From assembly GCA_024398055.1 (NCBI GenBank), contig CP073749.1, positions 496,001-560,000 on the forward strand: 64,000 bases of DNA, read 5' to 3'. This stretch comes from a bacterium SCSIO 12741. GTDB lineage: Bacteria; Bacteroidota; Bacteroidia; Flavobacteriales_G; Salibacteraceae. Positions 53,889 to 63,173 of this stretch are shown here, piece by piece (within the stretch, counting starts at the first letter, position 1; the number at the start of each line of letters is the position of its first letter). The position numbers and the translations under genes were made by a program. The notes below the pieces were generated by a model. The model saw only the letters and a list, made by a program, of their open reading frames with translations. It did no database searches and had not been told where the DNA came from.

Positions 53889-55322
53889 ATGATTTTTTGC
53901 ACGTTTAGGCATGCAAAAAAGCTTTTTTCAACCTTGCTAGCTTTTTTCCTGTTTACATTAACACTTAGTTCCCAAAGCTGGACACCTTTATCACAAACTT
54001 TAATACCTGGATCAATTGGAATGGGGAAGTTCTTTGTCGATCCTGAGACGAATAGTCTCTACCACACCGGTGAGTATTCCTTATCCGGAAGCAGCCTTCG
54101 GGTTGGATTGGTTCGTTGGACTAACGGACAATTCCAAGTACTCGATAGCTCAAGAACCTATTTGAATCGGAGTAACTATTCTACTTCGATGCTTCGCTAT
54201 CAAAATGAACTCTATGTATGTGGGTCGTTTTCCTACATGGGTGACACCAACAGCGTTCAAAAGTCCTTCTGTAAGTTAGGCGATACAGGATTTAAAGAGA
54301 CCTCGCAAGCCTTAAAGAGGAATTACAACATTCAAACGATGACCGAATACGACGGACAACTTCTTCTAGCCGGTCGATTCGACAGCTTGGACCATCTATC
54401 CTGTAGAAGTATTGCTGCTTGGAATGGTCAGGAGTTTTCTGATTTCCCCGTGCTCGAAGCCAGTGAAAATGGGCTGACTGAGATTACCAGTCTGATTGAG
54501 TACAAAGGCCTTTTGTATGCAGGAGGTTTTTTCGGAGATTCTCCCACCAATCGAGATTTGCAGGTCTTTGATGGCACTTCCTGGAAAAGTATTGATGGCT
54601 GGTCCGTTGGTACATCTTCAGGCTGGGTAAACGACATGGTCGTGTACAAAGATGAGCTTTACATCGCCGGTGGATTTAGCAAATCTGACGGAAAAGGAAT
54701 AGCTAACCGCGTTGTAAAATACGACGGCCAATATTTTTATGAGCTCGGTAATGGACTCGACAACACCGTTTATGACTTGGAGGTTCACAATGGCTCCTTG
54801 TTTATGTTTGGCGGATTCGAATCTGCTAACGGGATGTCTGCTTCCAAAATAGCGGTTTGGAAAGACGATCATTTCTACACCTTCAGTTCAGATTCCATTG
54901 ATCAATGGATCTCCGATGCTGTGTTTTATGAGGATTCACTCTTAATTACCGGTTCGTTTCAGCAAATTGGTTCCTCCGGTCCAGGTCAATCAGTGGCCTA
55001 CCAAGCCAAATGGGCTGGAAAATTTCAGCCTCTGCAAAGTCAGGCAACGGAAGTAAATCGAGTTGGGAATTACACTACCCAAGTTGAGCCACAGCTGGAA
55101 TCCCAAAAGCCTTTGCGGGCTTACCCGAATCCATTTACCGGTGAAGTTACTTTGGAAAGCCAAACTCCTGGATGGTATTCTCTATTTGATCATCAGGGAC
55201 GATTGGTATGGTCGGGAGCCTTAGACTCTCCAACCGAGACCATCGATCTGCACCACCTGGATCCTGGCAGTTATCAAATGGTTGATGAAACCGGACATGC
55301 AGTGAGTTTGATTAAGAATTAG
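53889..55322 (+). CDS. Secreted kelch-like propeller with T9SS sorting domain
   Basis: 477 residues. The signal peptide (LFSTLLAFFLFTLTLSSQ) ends near residue 29. About seven repeats follow of the form xELYVCGSFxxxGDT, LLLAGRFDSLDH, LYAGGFFGDSP, LYIAGGFSKSDG and LFMFGGFESANG, a kelch-like beta-propeller. A T9SS type A sorting domain starts at LRAYPNPFTGEVTL near 408. It is expected to be outside the cell. No catalytic residues are evident, so a binding or structural role is more likely than enzymatic. Second of three consecutive T9SS cargo genes. Confidence 0.82.
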   Translation: MIFCTFRHAKKLFSTLLAFFLFTLTLSSQSWTPLSQTLIPGSIGMGKFFVDPETNSLYHTGEYSLSGSSLRVGLVRWTNGQFQVLDSSRTYLNRSNYSTSMLRYQNELYVCGSFSYMGDTNSVQKSFCKLGDTGFKETSQALKRNYNIQTMTEYDGQLLLAGRFDSLDHLSCRSIAAWNGQEFSDFPVLEASENGLTEITSLIEYKGLLYAGGFFGDSPTNRDLQVFDGTSWKSIDGWSVGTSSGWVNDMVVYKDELYIAGGFSKSDGKGIANRVVKYDGQYFYELGNGLDNTVYDLEVHNGSLFMFGGFESANGMSASKIAVWKDDHFYTFSSDSIDQWISDAVFYEDSLLITGSFQQIGSSGPGQSVAYQAKWAGKFQPLQSQATEVNRVGNYTTQVEPQLESQKPLRAYPNPFTGEVTLESQTPGWYSLFDHQGRLVWSGALDSPTETIDLHHLDPGSYQMVDETGHAVSLIKN

Positions 55323-55488
55323 GGCTGTCCGCCTCCTTTCTTTTCTCATCCTTTTCTTTCCCCTTTGGTGTAAGTCAATTCGGACACGCCCCTACTGAAT
55401 ATTGTCGTTGATCGACGAAGTTGACCTCGTAAACTTAACTGGGGGCAAATCCTGCCCTTAGTTCCTTATACCCTTAAACTAAATTGTT

Positions 55489-58128
55489 ATGCACCTTAAA
55501 TTTTCTGTTCCTCTTATGCTTGCCTTTTTGGTAGGCCCGCACCTCTATGGTCAAAATCATGTAATTCCCGATGGACGTGGCGAAAGTGCGTCATCCCAAC
55601 TTTTCTTCACGGAAAACAAAGGGCAATTGGTCGATCTGAATTATGACCCAAGGCCCGAAGTCAAATTTTACCACGAATCCTCCACCATCGAATTGTTTCT
55701 ACTTGAAAATAGTCGGGTTGTTTTTGGGTTTAACTACCTTTCTTCTTATCCTGGCATTCCCGATTCAATTAGCCGGCTGGACATGACACACATGGTCGAT
55801 GAAGAAATTTTAACCCCTTCTACCTCAAGCCCCATCGCAGTTGAACAACTCTTGAGAGAAGACAATTATTTTCTTGCTCATTGTCAACCCGGAATTCAGG
55901 GAGTGAAAAGCTACCAGCGGGTGGTCTATCCTAACGTTTACCCGCACATTGATCACCATGTATACAGCAATGCAGCTGGATTTAAATTTTACTGGGTGAT
56001 TCAACCCGGCGGGGATCCGAACGAAATACGCATTCAATTCGACGGGCAGGATCAGTTGCTTGTGGACTCGGTAGAAGTAGAAATTTTCCAAGATCAAATT
56101 CAAATAGCCTTGGAGCAAGCCATTGCCTATGAAATTGATGCGAACAATCAAGTCACTCCAACCTCCTGGCAACCCTATTACCGGCATTATCCAGACAGCA
56201 CCTTGGGATTTTACACCGACAGCTACGATACCACCAAAACCTTAGTCATCCAAGTGGCACCACCTGCTCCTCCCCTTCCAAGTTCTCCCATGGGTTCAAT
56301 TCGCAACCTGGAATGGAGTACCTATATCGGTGAAAAGAAACAGGATGGTGTTAATGACCTTTTTCACGATAAGCGTGGGTACACCTATTTAATTGGAACC
56401 ACTCAGAGTAGCAAGTTTCCCTTGGTTGCAAACAAAACGGCTCATGTCGGAGAAACGGATGCCTTTATCGTGGAATTCACCGATCAGGGGCGTAACTACA
56501 AAGGCACGTTTTACGGAGGAAAAAAAGACGACGCCTTTACCTGTGGTGAGGCACTGCCCAATGGAGACATTCTCATAGCGGGTAATACCATGAGTCATGT
56601 AGTAAATGGCAAGACGAACCCCGATAAAACTCCACAGGATCAAACAAGTTCGGGAATTGTAACCAAATGGGACAATGATCTAAGTCAAATACTCTTTGAG
56701 GATTTCTACGGCGGTTCGGCTCAATTAGAAATAGCTGATCTCAGTTATCAAGGGAATCAAGAATTCGTGATCGTTGGAAATACCTATACCCCAGTTGGTA
56801 CCAATTCAAGGTTAACCTTTGTAAATCGCGGAGGTAACAGTTTTCACCAGCGACTATCCTTTGTTCAGGAAGGATTTATAAGCAGGCTAAGTACCATTCA
56901 GGGTGCAGTTATCCATAATACCCAATACGGAGGTGGATCCAAGGATGCCGTTACGGCTGTACAATCCGATGGTCTGGGAAACTACTACATAGCAGGCTAT
57001 ACCGAAACTCGAAAAACAGAAACCGTAAGTTGCTCTCCTTCCAACGACACCCATTATCCCCCAATTGAATTATGCCAGTCCTTGGGCGATTCCATTTTTC
57101 GGGATACCAATACCGGACCGGGCTCCGATCTTTTTGTATGTATGTTTAACTCCTTGGACGAACTGAAATGGGCGACCTTAATAGGTTCAGAAAAAAGCGA
57201 ACTTGAAAATGCACATTTGGCAATTGACCCCGATCAACCTTCTATGGTCTACCTCGGTGGAATGACAGAGGGGCCTTCCAGTTTTCCGATCCCTAACCAA
57301 GCTCCGGGATTTCAATGGACTCCGAACACTTCAGGTGTTATGCAAGGTTTTGTTATTCGAATCAACGATCGAAAGAGCATTGATTGGGGCACCCTCATTG
57401 GTTGTGACTCCTCATTATCCCTGGTAACCGACATCAAAATGGCCGACAACCTGGGAATTTTAGTCACCGGAGGTACCCTGTGCAACGATCCGCAGTCTCC
57501 TCAGAATTATGGATCACCTCCCACCGCCAATCAATTCCCAATGGCCGACAATGGCGGGCAACTTTGGCTACAAAGAGATTCTGGGCAGGTAGCCTCCAAG
57601 GGTAGCTGGGAGTCGTTCATTCAGGTTTACAACGCAAGCCACCAGCTGCAATGGAGCACCTTTTACGGAGGAAACGATGCCGATCAATACCAGCGGATTT
57701 CCTACGAACCAATCAACCAAAAAATCTACACTTCAGGGTCCAGTAATATTGATAAGACCGCCATACCACTATTGCGACTTCAAAACACCAATAGCTTTTT
57801 CGACACCCTATCTCCGCATTTAGGCAACCTCACCACTTACATCGCTCGGTTTGACGGAATGATCAATGCGATGCGCGTTTCGGAAAATTTAATAGAAGAT
57901 CAATCCTTGAAAATATGGCCCAATCCCACACGAGATATTTTAAATGTTGAGCTACAAGAGGACTCTGAAGTATTCATCCTTAATCTTCAGGGACAAATTG
58001 TGGAGCATCAATCCTTTGCAACTGGAGGTGATCAAACCCTTTCGTTGAAAAAATTAGTTCCGGGCAGCTATTGTTTACTTCTTCGAAATAAAGACTTCAC
58101 CAAGACAGCTAAAGTGATCGTCCAATAA
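55489..58128 (+). CDS. Secreted SBBP propeller protein with T9SS sorting domain
   Basis: 879 residues. The signal peptide MHLKFSVPLMLAFLVGPHLYG is followed by an N-terminal domain with FFTENKGQLVDLN (the ENKGQ motif found before SBBP repeats in many secreted Bacteroidota proteins) at about 37-260. A propeller-like region follows with LEWSTYIGEKKQDG, STFYGGNDADQY and similar repeats (about 280-790). A T9SS type A sorting domain starts at LKIWPNPTRDILNV near 805. Similar in build to the N-terminal half of the giant adhesin at 8.5-11.1 kb. Function unknown; surface or extracellular. Confidence 0.85.
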   Translation: MHLKFSVPLMLAFLVGPHLYGQNHVIPDGRGESASSQLFFTENKGQLVDLNYDPRPEVKFYHESSTIELFLLENSRVVFGFNYLSSYPGIPDSISRLDMTHMVDEEILTPSTSSPIAVEQLLREDNYFLAHCQPGIQGVKSYQRVVYPNVYPHIDHHVYSNAAGFKFYWVIQPGGDPNEIRIQFDGQDQLLVDSVEVEIFQDQIQIALEQAIAYEIDANNQVTPTSWQPYYRHYPDSTLGFYTDSYDTTKTLVIQVAPPAPPLPSSPMGSIRNLEWSTYIGEKKQDGVNDLFHDKRGYTYLIGTTQSSKFPLVANKTAHVGETDAFIVEFTDQGRNYKGTFYGGKKDDAFTCGEALPNGDILIAGNTMSHVVNGKTNPDKTPQDQTSSGIVTKWDNDLSQILFEDFYGGSAQLEIADLSYQGNQEFVIVGNTYTPVGTNSRLTFVNRGGNSFHQRLSFVQEGFISRLSTIQGAVIHNTQYGGGSKDAVTAVQSDGLGNYYIAGYTETRKTETVSCSPSNDTHYPPIELCQSLGDSIFRDTNTGPGSDLFVCMFNSLDELKWATLIGSEKSELENAHLAIDPDQPSMVYLGGMTEGPSSFPIPNQAPGFQWTPNTSGVMQGFVIRINDRKSIDWGTLIGCDSSLSLVTDIKMADNLGILVTGGTLCNDPQSPQNYGSPPTANQFPMADNGGQLWLQRDSGQVASKGSWESFIQVYNASHQLQWSTFYGGNDADQYQRISYEPINQKIYTSGSSNIDKTAIPLLRLQNTNSFFDTLSPHLGNLTTYIARFDGMINAMRVSENLIEDQSLKIWPNPTRDILNVELQEDSEVFILNLQGQIVEHQSFATGGDQTLSLKKLVPGSYCLLLRNKDFTKTAKVIVQ

Positions 58129-58257
58129 CCCAACCGGTGACAGGAAATACATTAGAGGCAAGAATTCAGACTAAATGAACAAAAGAGTGTAAGGCACTCC
58201 ATGAAAAGGACATATCCATAGAATAGGTGATTCATAGTATATCCATTCTATAGTTTT

Positions 58258-58284
58258 GAGGGGCATTGCCCCTCTCTTTTTTAT
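58258..58284 (+). terminator. Rho-independent terminator, plus strand
   Basis: GAGGGGC (58258-58264) pairs perfectly with GCCCCTC (58268-58274) across a 3-nt loop, followed by TCTTTTTTAT. It lies 130 bp after the SBBP gene stop and probably ends that transcript. Confidence 0.75.
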
Positions 58285-58310
58285 GGTAAACCGCAGAAAA
58301 TAAAGGGCAT

Positions 58311-58363
58311 AAAAAAAGCGAGTGGAATAAGCAAAAACCTCGTTCTCGCTTCTCACACTCGCT
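58311..58363 (-). terminator. Candidate terminator of the tRNA-His transcript
   Basis: On the minus strand AGCGAGTG (58363-58356) and CACTCGCT (58324-58317) form an 8-bp stem over a 31-nt loop, followed by seven T (58317-58311). It lies just beyond the 3' end of the tRNA gene. A long loop lowers confidence. Confidence 0.6.
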
Positions 58364-58374
58364 TCTCAAATAAG

Positions 58375-58449
58375 GGTGGCTAACCGGAATCGAACCGGCG
58401 ACCTCTAGAACCACAATCTAGCGCTCTAACCGACTGAGCTATAGCCACC
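58375..58449 (-). tRNA. tRNA-His (GTG)
   Basis: On the minus strand the acceptor stem is GTGGCTA/TAGCCAC, with an extra G at -1 (58449) facing discriminator C73 (58375), the identity marker of tRNA-His. D-loop AGCTCAGTCGGTTAGAGC, anticodon loop TTGTGGT with anticodon GTG, and T-loop GGTTCGATTCC all fold normally. CCA is not encoded and must be added later. Confidence 0.97.
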
Positions 58450-58582
58450 ATTTTAAAGAACATCCTTCAGACGAGGTTAACACCTCAAGAAGGGGCGGCA
58501 AATTTAATTAAAAATCAAATTAACGCAAGCCGTTTTTTCATTTCTCTGTTTTCCGTCAAATTTTCCGGCTTTACTTACGTTT

Positions 58583-59725
58583 GTGTTGGATTCAATTCAC
58601 TTGAACGACAGACGCCACATACTCGTATTTTCAAGCTGGTACCCAACCTGGAGAGACCCTCAGTTAGGTATTTTCATCAAAAAACAATTTCAGGCTTTAA
58701 CTCAGTTCCACCGAATAACTGTGGTTTATGCCCAGCGGGGCAAATCCGATTCAATGGTTATTGAAGAAGACGGGGATTTTCGGGAAATTCTATACACCTA
58801 CAAATCACCACCGGTACTTAGTTTTTTGGGATGGCGAAGAGCCTATCAGAAATTGTTTGCTGAAATAGATAAGGAAACATTCGATCTGGTTCACCTCAAC
58901 GTAGTTTTTCCCGCTGGCTGGGTGGCTGGTCTTTACGCCCGAAAAAAGAACCTTCCCTTGGTTTGTAGTGAACATTGGTCGGGATATGGATTTGATGATC
59001 AGTATTCCGGACGAATTCGCAAACGAATCACCAAGCAGATTTTCAGGCAATGCCAAATGATGCTGGTGGTATCGCCCTGGTTGGCTGGTGCTTTGAAGAA
59101 AAGAGGATACGATGGACCTGTAAAACAAGTGCCCAACATTATTCCCTTCTTGCATTTAGAACCCAGCGATCATCCGGAAGATCTGGTGATTTACAATATT
59201 GCCGATCACATCGATCGAGATAAAAATATTAGCGGGTTGCTCAAAGGATTCGCTCGATTGCTCGAGCATTTTCCAGCTGCAAGACTGGTTCAGATAGGTG
59301 GAGGACCCGATACGGAAGAACTTAAAAACTTGGCTCAAGAACTGAAAATTGAGAAGTCGGTGGACTTCAAAGGACTCTTGCCCAATGAAGAAGTACTTGA
59401 GTCTATTCATCAGGCTTCTTTTGGCATCATTAACTCCAGAGCAGAGACTTTTTCAGTGGTTACCTTTGAATTTCTTGCTGCTGGCAAGCCGGTGGTCCTT
59501 ACCCGTTGTGGTGGACCCGAGCATTATTTTAACGAGAACCTTGGCCTTCTCATTGATCCTGAAAACGATGATCAACTCGATCAGGCCTTGAAACAGATGA
59601 GTAATCAATTCAGCCAATATTCTCCGGAAGAATTAAGTCGCTTTGTACGGCGACAGTTTTCTGCTGAAGAGGTGGCCCAAAAAATAAATTCCGCATACCA
59701 GGAAGTATGGCAGCAAACAAATTGA
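58583..59725 (+). CDS. Glycosyltransferase family 4
   Basis: About 380 residues, GT-B fold. The N-terminal half starts ILVFSSWYPTWRDPQLGIFI near 13. In the C-terminal donor-binding half, GGGPDTEELKNLA lies near 238 and the GT4 E-x7-E motif in INSRAETFSVVTFEFLAAGKP near 277-297. It transfers a sugar to a lipid-linked intermediate in the cytoplasm. No ATG is available; GTG 58583 or TTG 58586 are the likely starts. It overlaps the flippase start by 19 bp, so it is coupled to it. Acceptor unknown. Confidence 0.88.
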   Translation: MLDSIHLNDRRHILVFSSWYPTWRDPQLGIFIKKQFQALTQFHRITVVYAQRGKSDSMVIEEDGDFREILYTYKSPPVLSFLGWRRAYQKLFAEIDKETFDLVHLNVVFPAGWVAGLYARKKNLPLVCSEHWSGYGFDDQYSGRIRKRITKQIFRQCQMMLVVSPWLAGALKKRGYDGPVKQVPNIIPFLHLEPSDHPEDLVIYNIADHIDRDKNISGLLKGFARLLEHFPAARLVQIGGGPDTEELKNLAQELKIEKSVDFKGLLPNEEVLESIHQASFGIINSRAETFSVVTFEFLAAGKPVVLTRCGGPEHYFNENLGLLIDPENDDQLDQALKQMSNQFSQYSPEELSRFVRRQFSAEEVAQKINSAYQEVWQQTN

Positions 59726-60990
59726 TAGGGCTCGTATTTGGTACCGCTGCCAGCCGATTTGTAATTACACTTATTGGTTTGGGAACACTTTCACTAAATA
59801 CCCATTTTCTGGGAGCAGACACCTTTGGGCAACTAAGTATACTTCTTGTATTGGTGGCTGTGTATACCGGAGTTAGTGAATTGGCCGGCGGAGCTGCCCT
59901 GGTCTATCTACTTCCGCGGTACTCTCTATCCGAATTGGCCCTACCCTGCTATCTGTGGACGCTTTTAATTCTGTTACCCGGATTTACCATTCAATACATT
60001 CTATTTCCTCTTCCCTCAGATTTGATGCTGCTGTTTGGATTGGCCGTAACGGTTCAGTGCCTGAATCATACTCATCTCCATCTTTTGGTAGGTGCTGAGA
60101 AAATTGGAAGTTACAACCTCATTACTCTGACTCAAGTGAGCTTCCTGGCCGGCTTTTTAGCCTTATTTTACTATTGGTTGGATCAAGCAAGCCTAAGCAC
60201 CTTTTTCATGGGGTATTTGTTTTCTCAAATCATCCTTTTGGCTTATTCCTCCTTAATGTTGTATCGAAGAGAGCGCTTCTCCTGGCCCAAGCAGTCGTTT
60301 TACGGAATCGTTCAGGAGGTGTTTAAGTATGGCGTAGTGGTTCAAATGGCTAATTTGTTTCAATTGGGAGCTTACCGTGCCAACTACTTCATTTTGGAAC
60401 GAATTTTCAGCCCCGCCGTCCTGGGCGTTTTTTCCATCGGAAATCAACTTTCTGAAAAAGCATTGATCCCGGCTAACAGCATGGCCATGGTTCAATATTC
60501 CAAAATCTCAAATGCCCATGATTCCGAATTTGCCCGAAAGGTCAGCATTCGATTTTTTCAATGGAGTGGCCTGGTCACCTTACTACCTATTTTAATCCTG
60601 CTGCTCATTCCTTCCGAATGGATTATTTGGATTTTCGGTCCTGATTTTGGCGAGGCGCAGTCTCTGTTTAAATATTTGGCCCCGGGAATTTTGGCCTTAG
60701 GGCTATCCACCATCATTAGTCACTATTTCGCTGGACTTGGAAAACATTACTTCAATACCTGGGTAAGTTTTGCCGGTATGGCCCTCAACATTTTGGGCAG
60801 TTTCTTAATCATCCCCCATTATGGTATGCACGGCGCCGCTCTGGTTGTTTCCGGCGTATACCTCGTTCAATTGATCATTCAATTGGTTTTATTTGTTCAA
60901 CATTCAGGAGCATCCATCTTGGCCTTTATTCCCAATGAAGAGGAGTTAAAAGAAGGTTGGTTGGCGCTTCGCGAAATCATGAAACGCTGA
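59707..60990 (+). CDS. Polysaccharide flippase (Wzx/MATE-like, oligosaccharide flippase family)
   Basis: 427 residues with about 12-14 transmembrane helices. It starts MAANKLIGLVFGTAASRFVITLIGLGTLSLNTHFLGAD, the usual start of lipid-linked oligosaccharide flippases. The second half has GVFSIGNQLSEKALIPANSMAMVQYSKIS near 240, also typical. It would flip undecaprenyl-linked glycan repeats across the inner membrane. It sits between a GT4 and an asparagine synthetase-like gene, both overlapping it (19 bp and 1 bp), as in glycan assembly clusters. A polymerase (Wzy) is not in the window. Confidence 0.88.
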   Translation: MAANKLIGLVFGTAASRFVITLIGLGTLSLNTHFLGADTFGQLSILLVLVAVYTGVSELAGGAALVYLLPRYSLSELALPCYLWTLLILLPGFTIQYILFPLPSDLMLLFGLAVTVQCLNHTHLHLLVGAEKIGSYNLITLTQVSFLAGFLALFYYWLDQASLSTFFMGYLFSQIILLAYSSLMLYRRERFSWPKQSFYGIVQEVFKYGVVVQMANLFQLGAYRANYFILERIFSPAVLGVFSIGNQLSEKALIPANSMAMVQYSKISNAHDSEFARKVSIRFFQWSGLVTLLPILILLLIPSEWIIWIFGPDFGEAQSLFKYLAPGILALGLSTIISHYFAGLGKHYFNTWVSFAGMALNILGSFLIIPHYGMHGAALVVSGVYLVQLIIQLVLFVQHSGASILAFIPNEEELKEGWLALREIMKR

Positions 60991-62948
60991 TGTGTGGAAT
61001 AAGTGGCCTGGTAGTTAGAAATCCGTCCAAAGCGGATAACTGGCTAGAATCGATCCGATTTATGCAGGCCCGCATTCGGCATCGCGGACCAGATGATGAA
61101 GGTCTTGTAGCCATTGAAGCCAATGGCAATGCCACTCCTCTTTTTGATCTGGATACCATTTTACCTTCCCAACATCAGGAATGGAGCTATTCTCCCAAGC
61201 ACTCTTGCGAAGACTTTGGTGGACAGCCGCAAGTGGTCTTTGGTCACCGTCGCCTTTCCATTCTCGATTTATCGGCCAGAGGACATCAACCTTTGAGCGA
61301 CCAAAATGAGAATTGGATTACCTACAACGGAGAACTATACAATTACATAGAGCTCCGAAAAGAGTTGGCGAATCTTGGCCACGAGTTTCAAACCGAAACC
61401 GACACCGAGGTTCTTTTGGCGGCCTACCGCGAATGGGGAACGCACTGCTTAGACCGTTTTAATGGAATGTGGTCTTTTGTGATTTACGATGCCAAAAAGA
61501 AATGTTTGTTTGGAGCTCGAGACAGAACTGGGGTTAAGCCCTTATACTATCAGTTGGATGAGACGTCATTCAGATTCTGCTCTGAAATGAAGGCCTTAGC
61601 CAATCCCCAAAAGAATTCTGCCAATCTTTCCACATTGTATTCGATATTGGTCTACAACCAGTTCTCCTGGCAAGACCAAACGCCCTTTGCGGGAATTAAA
61701 GAACTTCCACCCGCCCATCAATTTGTTTACCAGCTCCAGAATAACGACCTGGAAATCCGCCGTTACTTTAAGGCCGACCTCAATACCGAGAAATGGAGTA
61801 TGCCAACTCGAAAGGATTGGGATGAACAGGTAGATCGTTTAGAAGAGTTACTGGAGCGAGCCGTGGCTCAGCATCTGCGTTCAGACGTTCCAGTAGGCAG
61901 CTGCTTAAGTGGTGGATTGGATTCGTCTACCCTCGTTGCTCTATCGGCTAAACAACCTGGTTTCCCCGCTTTTTCGGCACTCTTTCCTGGGTCACCTGTC
62001 AACGAAGAAAAATACATTCGGGAGTTTTCCGAACGGTATGAGCTGCAGTGGCATCCCGTATTCCCAGACTCATCCGGATTGATTCAAGACCTCGAGGATT
62101 TGGTTTATGCTCAGGACTTGCCCTTGCTATCCAGCAGCACCTTTGCTCAATACCGGGTGATGAAAAAGGCTCAGGAACAAAATGTAAAAGTACTATTGAA
62201 CGGACAGGGTGCCGACGAACTGTTAGGTGGTTACGATCGGTACTTTGAAACAGCCAGTTGGAATTTTGCCCAACGTCTGGACTTTAAGAATGCCAAAGCT
62301 TTCAGCAAATCCGGCTTCAATTTAGCTACCTTGAAATCGAGGTTAAAACCTGGAATTACCAACTTAAAACTCGATGGGGTTAGAAGCGCTCTCTTGGAAA
62401 AAACCTTGCCCGAACCCGAATTACTGTCCACGGAATTTGCTCCTTTTGCCCAGCCTTCAGGCGATCCAGCCTATTCGACCGTCAACGAACACTTGTATGC
62501 AGATTATTACCAAGGATTTCTCAGTACGCTATTGAGAGCTGAGGATCGCAACAGTATGAGATTTAGCATCGAGTCCCGGGTTCCCTTTGCTGATGACCTG
62601 GAATTAGCTCGATGGGCTTTCGCTTTGCCCTCCGGGTTTAAGTTGAGGCCGGGTGAGAACAAACCCTTGCTTAGAAGTCTGTTGCAAAAAAAGAAGTGCC
62701 TCCCTATTTCCTTCTTGCAGAGGAAGGATAAATTGGGTTTTGCCACTCCACATAATCAATGGCTCAAGGAAGAAAAAACAGCACTCCTGGAATACCTCGA
62801 CTACATTCCCGATTCTTGGGTAAATAAGCAGAATTTGAGGCGATATTGGTCTCAAGCAGTGGATAATCCAGGTCCAGAAATGGAGAATTACCGCTTATTT
62901 AAGTGGATTACCCTGGGAATTTGGTGTAATCGTTTTGGTATCTCCTAA
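60990..62948 (+). CDS. asnB: Asparagine synthase, glutamine-hydrolysing (AsnB type)
   Basis: 652 residues. The start at 60990 is fixed by Cys2, the nucleophile of the class II glutaminase domain (MCGISGLV), as the N-terminal Met must be cut off. The glutaminase domain covers about 2-240, with RHRGPDDEG near 32 and YNGELYNYIELR near 112. The synthetase domain follows with the ATP-binding SGGLDSS near 307. It forms Asn from Asp, ATP and glutamine; AsnB-like proteins in glycan clusters may instead amidate uronic-acid sugars. Given its overlap with the flippase stop (TGATG), the latter is plausible but unproven. Confidence 0.9.
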   Translation: MCGISGLVVRNPSKADNWLESIRFMQARIRHRGPDDEGLVAIEANGNATPLFDLDTILPSQHQEWSYSPKHSCEDFGGQPQVVFGHRRLSILDLSARGHQPLSDQNENWITYNGELYNYIELRKELANLGHEFQTETDTEVLLAAYREWGTHCLDRFNGMWSFVIYDAKKKCLFGARDRTGVKPLYYQLDETSFRFCSEMKALANPQKNSANLSTLYSILVYNQFSWQDQTPFAGIKELPPAHQFVYQLQNNDLEIRRYFKADLNTEKWSMPTRKDWDEQVDRLEELLERAVAQHLRSDVPVGSCLSGGLDSSTLVALSAKQPGFPAFSALFPGSPVNEEKYIREFSERYELQWHPVFPDSSGLIQDLEDLVYAQDLPLLSSSTFAQYRVMKKAQEQNVKVLLNGQGADELLGGYDRYFETASWNFAQRLDFKNAKAFSKSGFNLATLKSRLKPGITNLKLDGVRSALLEKTLPEPELLSTEFAPFAQPSGDPAYSTVNEHLYADYYQGFLSTLLRAEDRNSMRFSIESRVPFADDLELARWAFALPSGFKLRPGENKPLLRSLLQKKKCLPISFLQRKDKLGFATPHNQWLKEEKTALLEYLDYIPDSWVNKQNLRRYWSQAVDNPGPEMENYRLFKWITLGIWCNRFGIS

Positions 62949-63095
62949 TTCTGCTTGCTCGCCAAAAAACAAACCAAACACTTCAATAACAGCTAATTAC
63001 ACAAAATATCAATTCATTTTTTTTTCGATTCGGCCCACTTTTCGGAAAAAATTTCCCCTATTTGGGTAATCTGGTCTACCAACCGCTACAATTAT

Positions 63096-63126
63096 TTTGC
63101 GTTAAAGGGTTGAATAATTATTTTTG
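63096..63126 (+). promoter_or_regulatory. Bacteroidota sigma-A promoter of the Asp-box protein gene
   Basis: TTTG (63096-63099) and TATTTTTG (63119-63126) are spaced by exactly 19 nt, an exact match to the TTTG-N19-TAnnTTTG consensus. Transcription should begin near 63133, leaving a 5' leader of about 40 nt before the ATG at 63174. Confidence 0.75.
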
Positions 63127-63173
63127 AAGGCTTTTAACAATTCATAAACATTTCGTTAACTAAAACACAGGCT

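Noticed and set aside
58375-58449. tRNA-His as an integration site for a mobile element
   Set aside because: No integrase gene and no direct repeat of the tRNA 3' end were found on either side within the window.
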